Assembly (NCBI GenBank): GCA_030710605.1
Contig: CP092876.1
Span: 88,391,774-88,455,773 of the forward strand
DNA: 64,000 nt
Direction: 5' to 3'
Origin: Cordylochernes scorpioides
Taxonomy: Eukaryota > Arthropoda > Arachnida > Pseudoscorpiones > Chernetidae
Shown: positions 20,555 to 29,390 of the stretch, piece by piece
How positions within the stretch are numbered: position 1 is the stretch's first letter
Layout: every line of letters begins with the position of its first letter
The notes under the pieces: generated by a model
Database searches by the model: none
Told to the model about the DNA's origin: nothing
What the model saw: the letters and a program-made list of their open reading frames with translations, nothing else
Program-made: the position numbers and the translations under genes

Positions 20555-21260
20555 TCAGTTCTCCAGGGAATCAGTACCGTGTTTTCTACTGGAGAAGAGC
20601 GTTCGTGTCCGAAAGCTAGATATTAAAGCGGCTTTTGAAAAGATACTTTCCCAGGAGGCCTGAGAGAAAATAGAGGTAACCTGGGCTCCTGGAGCGTAAA
20701 TCGCCAACTACCCGGGCTGTACAGCTACAGTCTAGAAGTCTAGTCATGGGAGGGAGGGCAGATTGCTGAGGTGAACCAGGTAACCAGGTAGTTCCAGGCC
20801 GGCAGGGTGTCAGGAAGTAGGGACAAGGCTGAAGTCTTGTACTCCAAGCAGCAGGGCTGTCTGTAGCCTGTGTAGCATAAAAGCTGGACAGGAGAAGAGG
20901 AGGTGATCCACAGTCTGTGACTCTTCCCGGCAGTGAGGACATGTTGGATCTAGATCTCTATGCCAGAGCGCTAGATCTGCCAGAACGTGGCCGTGACCGG
21001 TAAGGATGGTAGTGGTGGCCATCCCAAGACGTATTTTGGACAGGAATGACCTAAGGCGGATTGGGGAGGTCGAAAATCTTTTTAGTTTTCTGTTATGGTA
21101 ATCCTGGGTGTAGACTAAGGTCCAAGCTTCCATAGCAGATGAGTGGGCACGGCTGCGGGCAAAGCTTTAGGGAAGGATGGAGTAGGATTGTGAGGAGGCC
21201 TGATATTTCAAACCAATATTGATACAAGAGATTATTTTATCGAATACTTTGTAGACTGTG
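20555..21260 (+). mobile_element. Hammerhead family HH2, copy split by a LINE
   Basis: Left part 20555-20663 and right part 21204-21260 join into the sequence seen at 25805, 31780 and 56550 (…TCCCAGGAGGCCTGA / TATTTCAAACC…). It carries TTTTCTACTGGAGAAGAGCG, TTCGTGTCCGAAAGCTAGA: stem II with a UUCG-like loop, GAAA, self-complementary AGCT. No protein. Confidence 0.5.
20664..21192 (-). pseudogene. LINE ORF2 C-terminal fragment
   Basis: Insertion of 529 bp flanked by an 11-bp duplication AGGAGGCCTGA (20653-20663, 21193-21203). On the minus strand it encodes the end of a jockey/R1-type ORF2: LSKIRLGMATTTILTGHGHV, then the Cys-His knuckle CPHCREESQTVDHLLFSCP, then a shifted tail. RT and endonuclease absent through 5' truncation. 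Confidence 0.8.
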
Positions 21261-21361
21261 TTTTTGCGATATTCCCTTTTTGTTTCTTCATTTACGTTCG
21301 CCATTTTGTATATTATCCTTGTATAAGGGTCAAATACTAATATTTCATATATTTTATAGTA

Positions 21362-21890
21362 TACTAGCCGAATGACCCGGGCAACGCCCGGGTTTTACCC
21401 GATTAAATGTTTTTATTCAAATACTATTCGTTCCAATTATAAATTGGCGCCGTGGATGTCACTCTTGTGAAACGTCCCGCTCCAAACTTTGTTTCTGAGA
21501 AGCGATATTTTTATAGAAAGATGATCTGGCTTTTGTTTTCTGCTCGAATGAATGTTTTTTCTGTTAGAATTTTGTTCCTGCGTACAAAATAATGAACTGG
21601 TTTCACCCGTGGTCTCTGCTTTTTGGAATTTTTCCCGATATAATTTTGTATCTGATAATCAAACATGATACAGCAATATCGTCATCATCATTTTCTGACT
21701 AAAAACATATAGTTTTAATAATCGATTTATATATTTTTTAAAATAGCCTATCGTCTTCCCCGTGTTTTTTTACCTATGTATGGAAATTTTGGTTTGAATT
21801 AGTGAACTACTGCGTATTTGTATACCGGACATACAGACAGACAAACAGACAAACAAACATACAAACATTCATTTTTATATATATAGAGAT
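21362..21890 (+). mobile_element. CCGGGTTTTACCCG retroposon, copy 2
   Basis: Head CTAGCCGAATGACCCGGGCA, CGCCCGGGTTTTACCCGAT; tail GACAGACAAACAGACAAACA, CATTCATTTTTATATATATAG. This head and tail pair is typical of short retroposons using RTE-type machinery. About 530 bp, no frame. Confidence 0.55.
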
Positions 21891-22074
21891 ATTGCGCGCC
21901 GAATCGCCGTGTATGTATATTTGTACATATAAACACGTTTAGAAATAGCGAAGAGGCACATTTCCTTCTAATTCACTCATATTATATTTTACCTTTTGTC
22001 GCCTATGGTAAACTCTCACTAGAGACAGTCAAGAGTGTAAGTATAAAGAAACTCTTTTCAATTCTAACAAAAAA

Positions 22075-22440
22075 AGAAAAAGGCGTTTCCTAATCGTGCA
22101 ACTAAAAGTTGCTGATGGCTTGCGCCATCTATCGGAATAAATATAAACTATTCGTTGATTATTCTAGAATTGGCCAAATATCCATTCTTGATTAATCAAG
22201 AAAAGCTAACCACATACGCGTTTCGGGCTGTTGGCCCTCATCAGCGTGGTGCAAGCTGTACCTCAACGACCAAAAAATTGGTCATTCAGACATCTTGAAA
22301 AATCATGAAACTGGTAGTTAAGGCCAGAAGTGCGTGGGAACGCCAAACAATGTGAAAAATTTGTATAAATGGGGAATTGTACTGGAATGAGGTGGTGGAT
22401 AAGGTCCTTTTTTTTAATTTACCCACCTGATCCCAGTACA
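22075..22440 (-). mobile_element. HH1 hammerhead repeat, minus copy
   Basis: Minus-strand copy of the family at 62213-62703: AAGGCGTTTCC (end), GTTGCTGATGGCTTGCGCCA, CTTGATTAATCAAGAA palindrome, the ribozyme at 22208-22250, then TACAGCTTGCACCACG side and TTATCCACCACC. The same order in both places defines the unit. Its far end is cut by the MITE region at 22441. Confidence 0.65.
22208..22250 (-). ncRNA. Hammerhead ribozyme (HH1, minus strand)
   Basis: Read on the minus strand: stem I CCACG (22249-22245), CTGATGA (22244-22238), stem II GGGC/GCCC with loop CAACA, GAAA (22224-22221), self-complementary ACGCGT, cleavage triplet GTA ending at 22215, then TGTGG closing stem I (one G-U pair). All core residues are present. 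Stem III is 2 bp or less in cis, so activity would favour a dimer, as known for minimal hammerheads of Penelope-like elements. Confidence 0.75.
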
Positions 22441-22457
22441 ATTTCACTTTTACACTA

Positions 22458-22731
22458 CACCTATCCCCCGATTTACACGGTAGATACGTTCCTGAGAAAA
22501 ACGTGTAAATCGGGGGATAGGTGTACACAGAAATAAAAATAAAATGCATTGACAGGTTAAAAGATGTAGTCAGCACATAAGCTCGGGATTCCTCGTGAGA
22601 TGTGTACACAGCGCATGTGTTCAATCACAGTAGCATTTAGTATAGATAAAAACAAAAAAAAAACTTATTTGGAAAATCGTGTAAAAGCGAAAACGTGTAA
22701 AACAAGTACCGTGTAAATCGGGGGATAGGTG
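22458..22731. mobile_element. MITE with 24-bp inverted ends (pogo-like)
   Basis: CACCTATCCCCCGATTTACA at 22458 and TGTAAATCGGGGGATAGGTG ending at 22731 are perfect complements, flanked by TA on both sides (22456-22457, 22732-22733). A second internal copy of the end (ACGTGTAAATCGGGGG near 22503-22519) lies close to the left end. 274 bp, no frame. TA target and end-internal repeats suggest a pogo/Tigger-mobilised MITE. Confidence 0.8.
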
Positions 22732-23149
22732 TATTTTTTTTTCACTCTGTACAATTTTATTCAGAAGAGGTGACTCTATGACAAGGAGTCATCCATTAGA
22801 CAATTAGGGGAAATTCGTCTCCTTCCTTCACCTCAAGGATCAGAAAAACATTATAAATTGATGATTTGGTTGAGGCGAGGTTGGTGTGAGCTTCGTGATT
22901 CATTCCTTGCCCGAAGTATCTCTGCAGGTCAGATGGAGTTTTATTGAAGGCTTCCTGAGTGAGAGGTCTGACGAAGATGCACAGCGACAGGAAATACAGA
23001 ATTCTAGGTCAGAGAAGCCAACTATGCAGGGATATGCGAGGCCAGAAAGACATCTGTATTGTGTTCCAAGAACCAGGAAGTTATTGCTGACCATTTGACG
23101 CCGGGAGGATATTGATCTATAAAAACTAAGGCAACTTCTCCCTTCAAAA

Positions 23150-23530
23150 TAAACGTCAAAACTAGACGCCATCTATTGACCGTCGCCGCAAACTAGCGGT
23201 CTCGGGTAGGTGACAAAGCCACAACACCTGCTTTGGCAAACTGAGTTTCGGGCTAATGACCCTTGTCAGCCCAGGACGGACTTTGTTCTATGCGATCTAC
23301 AAGGGATCTAATGGAACCTTCACAATCTGCCAAAGAGGTGTTTAGCTGGCAAAGTGAATAGGACAAATATATAGACAAAATATTGATGGAAACTTTGCCG
23401 GGAGGAAACTTATCTATAAAAGCAAATGTCGCCTCTCCCACCAAAACTAGACGCCATCTATTGACTATCGCCGCAAACTAGCGCCCTCGGGTCAGTACAA
23501 GGCCACAACACCAGCTTTGGGAAACTAGAA
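23150..23530 (-). mobile_element. Repeat family HH3, tandem partial copies
   Basis: Two direct units starting CAAAACTAGACGCCATCTAT (23157 and 23444). The first contains, on the minus strand, CTGACAAGGGTCATTAGCCC then GAAAC: a hammerhead-like core whose CUGANGA has lost its G. The same family with an intact CTGATGAG is at 49495-49770. No protein. Confidence 0.5.
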
Positions 23531-23798
23531 AACAATTTATGTTGGGCAGGGGAGCAAAGCATGGCCAGCAGGCTCTGCAGATGGCGAGGCTGTACCACTA
23601 GGCAAGGTTTGTTCAAACCCGATGCCCCTCACGAAGATTCTCTGCCATTAGGCGCAGGATCGCGAAGACGTAGAACGGGCGAAGATTCAGCCAATTTACC
23701 ACAATCCCATCTATTCATCCATAAACACAACTACGATTTAAAAATATATAGAAGACGAAAAGTTTCTGTTGTATATTAACATATTTATTTCTTGTATC

Positions 23799-24366
23799 TG
23801 CACTATTTTTCATAGTTGTTGGTTATGCTTTGAGAAGATAGCACTATTTTGCATAGTTCTGGTTATGCTTTTAGAAGGTAGCACTATTTTGTATAGTTCT
23901 GGTTATGCTTTTAGAAGGTAGCGCTATTTTGCATAGTTCTGGTTATGCTTTTAGAAGATAGCACTATTTTGCATAGTTGTTGGTTATGCTTTTAGAAGAC
24001 AGCACTATTTTGCATAGTTGTTGGTTATGCTTTTAGAATACAGCACTATTTTGCATAGTTGTTGGTTATGCTTTTAGAAGATCGCACTATTTTGCATAGT
24101 TGTTGGTTATGCTTTTAGAAGACAGCACTATTTTGCATAGTTGTTGGTTATGCTTTTAGAAGATCGCACTATTTTGCATAGTTGTTGATTATGCTTTTAG
24201 AAGATAGCACTATTTTGCATAGTTGTTGGTTATGCTTTTAGAAGACAGCACTATTTTGCATAGTTGTTGGTTATGCTTTTAGAAGATCGCACTATTTTGC
24301 ATAGTTGTTGGTTATGCTTTTAGAAGATAGCACTATTTTGCATAGTTGTTGGTTATGCTTTTAGAA
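23799..24366 (+). repeat. 41-bp minisatellite
   Basis: About 14 direct units of GCACTATTTTGCATAGTTGT + TGGTTATGCTTTTAGAAGAT(A); the first three units are shorter (GTTCTGG for GTTGTTGG). Units contain the near-mirror pair GCATA/TATGC. No spacer-like variable parts. No matching copy elsewhere in the window. Confidence 0.9.
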
Positions 24367-24464
24367 TATAGGTTTTTTTCAGTAAAAGCAGTGTAAAAGT
24401 GTTCTTTACCTCAAAAAAGAAAGAAACATACGCGTTAAAAATGGTTTAAATTTATTAATAAGTG

Positions 24465-24735
24465 TGTTGTTGTTGTTGGTTTCCATCAAATCGACTTTTG
24501 GTGACACTATGAACGAATAGTCTCCAATTCGATCTGTCAGTGACAATCACTCACAGCTCATCTGGTGACCTTCCGGCAACTTTTTTGACCCCTTCTAGGC
24601 AGCTCATTGCAGGTCTCCCTATCTTCCCTTTTCCTTAAATTTTTCCCAGCATCAGCATCTTTTATAATCCATCTGCTGTCATTTCATGTCCGAAGTAGAT
24701 CAGACTTTATTTGCATATTTGGGATCTAGCAGAAT
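24465..24735 (-). pseudogene. LINE ORF2 extreme C-terminus with (TTG)n tail
   Basis: Minus-strand frame with stops: YFGHEMTADGL..., LMLGKI*GKGKIGRPAMSCL, EGVKKVAGRSPDEL*VIVTD, RSNWRLFVHSVTKSRFDGN. That chain of motifs is the usual end of RTE/L2-like ORF2 proteins (GHV-, LGK.-GKR.RGRP, W...V). It ends in CAACAACAACAAC. Confidence 0.65.
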
Positions 24736-25279
24736 TGATTTCATTTAAGATTGAAATATTTTTCATTTTATCTATTCATGATATCTTGTGTATTTTTTTT
24801 CCACATTTCTCAAAATCTTTTTTTTTTCTCTTTTTTTTTTTGAGAGTCCAGCTCTTACATCTATAGTTCATTAAAAGTAAATATAAATATAATATATATA
24901 TATTGATACAATATAGTATCCATGATAAAATTGTGAAAAAAAGTTTTAAAATTACAAATATTTTCTCACAAGGAGTATCTTTTTATTGAAAAAACGCTAG
25001 CTTTCAATGGTAAATCTACCATCACAATACCGATATCTCAGAAGAAATCAATAGATCAATTTTTAGGTTCTGGATGCCCTAAAAATGAAAATAGACATTA
25101 TATATACAGTTACGAGCGTCATGCGTTCTTAATCAACTCTTCAGTTTTCATCTCTGACACCGTTTGCTTTTTTTTTAATGGCGCTCTCCTATTGGTTGGC
25201 TACGATCACGCCACCTTTGCCCCCCCCCCTCCCCACTCGCTTTTTCGTTTTTGTAACTATTGTGTTGGAGCGGATCGCT

Positions 25280-25435
25280 CCTTAAATAAATGCATATATT
25301 AGTTAATAACTAAATGGAATCCTCTCTTTCTTTTTCCCAGTAAGAGACGCCTACGGAAGCCAATAGTACATAGACAGATAAACCACATAAGGCTATAGTT
25401 ATTAACTAACATATGCATTTATTTAAGGCGCCAAT
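25280..25435. repeat. Palindrome with imported centre
   Basis: Arms CCTTAAATAAATGCATATAT (25281) and its near complement ending 25427. The centre (about 25338-25405, minus) repeats the DNA found at 53845-53915: AGACGCCTACGGAAGCCAA. Confidence 0.6.
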
Positions 25436-25530
25436 TTATAATTGTAACAAATAGTATTTGAATCAAAACATTCAATCGGGTAAAACACGGGCGTTGCCCT
25501 GGTCATTCGGCTAGTATTCCATAAAATTGT
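25428..25530 (-). mobile_element. CCGGGTTTTACCCG retroposon, head fragment
   Basis: Minus-strand match to 21362-21450: GCCGAATGACCAGGGCAAC, CGGGTAAAACACGGGCG on the plus strand side. Truncated after about 100 bp. Confidence 0.5.
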
Positions 25531-25804
25531 TAAATTACAAACCAATTTAAAATTTTTAGTTATAAATATCCACGCTGCGCGCGTTTGTTTTTGTAAATAT
25601 TTCTGGTGGGATAAAGTCGATATTATAGTAAGCCCGTTGAAGAGCGATTAACGCTTGAAAGCTAGCGTTTTTTAAATAAAAAGATACTCATTGTGAGAAT
25701 ATATTTGTAATTTTAAAACAATATAGTATATGTAGCCATATCGTAGGAAATCTTTTCAAAAATTCAAATTTAAAACTTCAACTTGAGTAAAAATATATCA
25801 GACT

Positions 25805-25915
25805 TCCAGGGAAAAGTATCTTTCCAAAAACATATTTATTCTCTCGCTTTCGGGCACGAACACCCTTCTACAGGAGAAAACATGGAATAATAATTCGCCA
25901 AGATAGAGAGATATT
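25805..25915 (-). mobile_element. HH2 repeat with hammerhead-like core
   Basis: Minus strand: TTTTCTC, CTGTAGA, then AGGGTGTTCGTGCCC (stem II GGGUG/UGCCC with UUCG loop), GAAA, GCGAGAGAA. TTCTC pairs with GAGAA as stem I. The core has U where A6 is expected and one extra base before stem II. Confidence 0.5.
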
Positions 25916-26059
25916 TATAACCCAGGAGCGCCAACTACCCGGTAAGCCAATAGAACACGAGTTAAAATATAATCGGATACTATTTTACATAATTTTATAA
26001 AAATTCTGTAGATTTAAAATATATATATATTTAACTATTATACAAATGGCGTCAAAATA

Positions 26060-26866
26060 CAAGGTGGGATCAATAAATAAGGTGAATTCTAATTCATTAA
26101 AAAAAAAAAGAACGATATTAAAAATTAGGACTTGATTTATTCAAAATAATCACCTTGGCTTTCTATACATCGTCTCCATCGTTCTGGCAACTTGTAAATA
26201 CCCTCTTTATAGGCACTCTCAGGAAACGTGTGAAAAAAATCTTGCACCACTTTCTGGACATCTTCATCCGAGTCAAATCGCTTTCCCTTTAACTCCTTCT
26301 TTAGTAGTCCAAAAAGGAAATAGTCAGAGGGGGCTAGGTCTGGACTATATGCAGGATGTTCTAAAACTTCAGAACCTAATTTAATGATTGTAGATACAGT
26401 TTTACATGATGTATGCGGTCTTGCATTATCATGAAGGAAGAGAACACCTTTGCTAAGCTTCCCTCTTCTTTTGTTTCTTATACCGGGCTTTAGCTTATTT
26501 ACAAGAATGTCACAATAAAGGTCGCTGTTCATACGTTGCCTTGAGGATAAAAAATCAAGACAGATTGGTTCATCAACATCCCAAAAAATTGTTAACAAAA
26601 CTTTACCGGCTGAACGTTGAGACCTGAGGAACATGTAATTCGTCCACTTTTGAACTCGTTAACCCATTTATAAATGTTTTTTTTTTAGACAAACAAGACT
26701 CACCATAGATATTTTTCATTCTTTGGCATATTTGAGATGTTTGAATACCTTCTGCATTCAAGAAACGAATAACTGCACGTTGTTCAAGCGTGGTGCAATC
26801 CTTCAAGGGAGCTTCCATTTTAGTGTATTTATACTCGTATCTAATATACTCGTATCTAATAATAAG
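26060..26866 (-). pseudogene. mariner transposase, internally deleted
   Basis: Starts at 26818 (MEAPLKDCTTLEQRAVIRFL, the N-terminal HTH) and breaks after about 60 residues. In another frame the catalytic half is intact: FWDVDEP, FLHDNARPHT and YSPDLAPSDYFLFG give the mariner DD34D triad (34 residues between the last two Asp). About 110 residues between the HTH and first Asp are missing, so no full protein can be made. The left inverted repeat is CAAGGTGGGATCAATAAATA (26060); I see no matching right end. Confidence 0.85.
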
Positions 26867-29040
26867 AAGAAGACAAATAAATAAACGTAGGCCTCTAGGG
26901 CATTACTAAGGAAGCAAGGAATACATATTAAGCTGTAGTTATCAATAAAATATGTCTAACTGGGTCCCACCTTTGCTATTCAGAGGCGGTTTCTGTATTT
27001 GGATGATTTGGGGTGAGCTCGGAGAATTGGGTTTATGTATTCTATGATGAGTCTCTGTTGTTTATTGGGGATGTTGGAGTAATGGGTTCTTGGCTCTGAT
27101 ATTGCGAAGGAATGACTTATTTCTCTTACATGATGATATACTAACGGCCTACTGTCTTAGTTTTCGATATTTCTCTCTCTCTCATTAATGTTCTGATATT
27201 CTTTAATTTAAATTTCTACTGGTTTCACCTACGTATTTAGATTTGCATTCTATGGAGTATATGGCATTCTTAATATTGGTAGGATAATTATGGCTATTGC
27301 TCTTTGTTATGGAGTTTCATAGCAGCGAACTTAAACTGGATGAGTTACAGAAGAAGGTTTTAATGCCGATTTTTTTTTTTTCAGATGACGAGCTATTGAT
27401 ATGGATGCTGGTGAGTAGGGAATGTTGCAAATAGATTTGTAAACTGAGAGATTTTGTATTTCAGGCGGGCTATGGAAATGTCTTAAAATAAACGATAAAG
27501 GATATTGGCAAGTTTTTAGATTTTTTAAAGATATTCTGAGTATCTTCTGTTTTAAAGGTTTGAAGTGAGCAGTGGCTATGGACACGTTTAGTTAAGGTAT
27601 TTACGGTATTGATTTTATGGCTGAGAGGGCAGTAGGAGGAAAAACGGATATAGTCGGGGTTGAAGATGGTTTATAGTAAAAAGTTGTTTGGAATTTATTC
27701 TGTATACGCATGATTTTTACATCTAAAAAATGGCAGACTATTGTTTGTTTCTTTTTCGTAGGTGAAATTCAGCTCGGGATGGTAACTGTACAGTTTTTCC
27801 AGAATGTTCTTGGTTTGATTTTCGGGGGCAGATACAAAAAATGTCGTCTATATATCGACGGCAAAATATTGAAACATAGTATGTATTAATTTAATTTATG
27901 TAACATAGTATTTCTTAATTTTATTATTTTTTATTTAACAGAGTGGTTATTTTTATTTTTATATCTTGCGACTCTGTAAATTTCCCTCGTGGCTTATCTT
28001 TTGTTTACCTTTCTTAGTTTTGTCCTTTCCTGAAATAAATTTTGTTTCCTCCTGAAGTTTTTGTCTTCCCTAATTTTCCACGTGGCATTTTGGTGGAGAT
28101 GCTGTGTAAGTTAGGGAAGACAAACTGAAGATCGCCGAGAAGACCTTGAAGCCATGGGTGCTGTGATCTACATTTTCGGAGACTGACATCAGGATTCCAC
28201 CGCCGTGCTAAAGCCAAGACTTCCCTCGAATATGACGATGTCCCTATAGACGATACGACGACAAAGCCGCTCTTCACGCCGCAAGAAAATGGACGCAAAG
28301 GTACTAGGGACAAAGTTCCAAGACTTCGATGGAATCCTTGGCAGAAGCACGTCAAATCCACGTCAGTATCTACAATAATTGCTAGCTGTGGGTCACAGCT
28401 CCCATAGGGAAGAAGCTATGAAACATAGTATGTATTAATTTAATTTATGTAACATAGTATTTCTTAATTTTATTATTTTTTATTTAACAGAGTGGTTATT
28501 TTTATTTTTATATCTTGCGACTTTGTAAATTTCCCTCGTGGCTTATCTTTTGTTTACCTTTCTTAGTTTTGTCCTTTCCTGAAATAAATTTTGTTTCCTC
28601 CTGAAGTTTTTGTCTTCCCTAATTTTCCACGTGGCAATATTATATCGGACGGAAATAGTGAGGTTATCCAACTCCCAATGGGACGCATGACGATTTCTGC
28701 GACTGAGGTTGAAAGAGAGCTCCCCATGGGAGAACCTTTTATCTGTTCGTAAGTTTTGGAATCGTATGTTATGGTATTTGTTTCGAGGCATAGGGCTATG
28801 AGTTTGGATATTTTATTAACAGTGATCAGATCAATATGATTTTCTTTCAAGAATTCTTCAGTATCAGTTGGTATGGGGGACTGGGGTACAGGGATTCAAC
28901 ATCAAATGAACCCATGATATTGTTTGGTGGGACTTGGCACTCGAGTAGTTCTTCTATGAATATGGAGGTGTTGAAAATGGAGTATTGGAAGCTTTGTTGT
29001 TTTGTTACGGGCTTACACGAAATGCTGAGATAAATTTAGA
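26867..29040 (-). pseudogene. Penelope-like element: RT and GIY-YIG nuclease remnant
   Basis: Minus strand, several shifts and one LTR-element insertion. RT motif A: GSFDVESLYP (near 28935); motif B: YEQIKGSPMGSSLS (near 28730); motif C: RRYIDDIFCI (near 27850). Then SLPFF and FSSYCPLSHKINTVNTLTKR, and the endonuclease core AIYSIECKSKYVGETSRNL (near 27260), a GIY-YIG box. RT of the PMGS/YIDD kind fused to GIY-YIG is diagnostic for Penelope-like elements. Downstream (27120-26867) is the 3' UTR, repeated inverted at 29050-29370. Confidence 0.8.
27870..28636 (+). mobile_element. TRIM-like miniature LTR retrotransposon
   Basis: Two 218-bp direct repeats (27870-28087, 28419-28636), TG...CA, almost identical, around a 331-bp interior with no gag or pol. 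Flanked by ATAT on each side. TTTTGGTGGAGATGC follows the 5' LTR (primer-binding site), AGGGAAGAAG precedes the 3' LTR (purine tract), and AATAAA is in the LTR. It sits between RT motifs B and C of the Penelope-like element. Must be moved in trans. Confidence 0.8.
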
Positions 29041-29049
29041 AAGAGATGC

Positions 29050-29370
29050 TGTTGGGGAATGATAGAAAGCCAATGGTAGAACCCATTACTCCAAAACATC
29101 CCCAATAAACAACAGAGACTCATCATAGAATACATAATATCAAGAAAGCACAATAGTATTAACAGAAGAATAGACATTCTGGAAGTTTATGGTATACTAT
29201 TTCCTGAGCTCACCCCAAATCATCCAAATACAGAAATCGCCTCTGAATAGCAAAGGTGGGAACCAGATAGACATATCCTAATGATAACTACAGGTTAATA
29301 TGTATTCCTTGCTTCCTTAGTAATGCCCTAGATGCCTACGTTTATTTATTTGTTTGTTTGTCCTCTTATT
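29050..29370 (+). repeat. Penelope-like 3' end, inverted copy
   Basis: Matches, in reverse, 26867-27120: CCCATTACTCC, CATCCCCAATAAACAACAGA, CTGAGCTCACCCCAAATCAT, GCCTCTGAATAGCAAAGGTG, CCTTGCTTCCTTAGTAATGC. Together the two copies flank the RT remnant head-to-head, a layout often seen for Penelope-like insertions. Confidence 0.7.
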
Positions 29371-29390
29371 GAATATATATTTTAGAATAT

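Larger units (their letters stand above)
24950..25720. repeat. Inverted pair of hammerhead-like repeats (HH4)
   Basis: Arms: 24952-25050 (minus) and 25620-25716 (plus), both with GAAAGCTAGCGTTTTTT and AAAAAGATACTC...TGTGAGAA. Plus arm: GTTGAAGAGCGATTAACGCT, TGAAAGCTA; minus arm: GATGGTAGATTTACCATTGA, AAGCTA. Each shows a short stem II followed by GAAA and a self-complementary AGCT, but CUGANGA is decayed in both. Confidence 0.4.

Noticed and set aside
22286..22624. 112-codon minus frame
   Set aside because: It crosses the HH1 unit and the MITE; no family resemblance and no start context.
23799..24366. Evenly spaced repeats as a CRISPR array
   Set aside because: Repeats are directly adjacent with no unique spacers, in a eukaryotic TE-rich context; a minisatellite.
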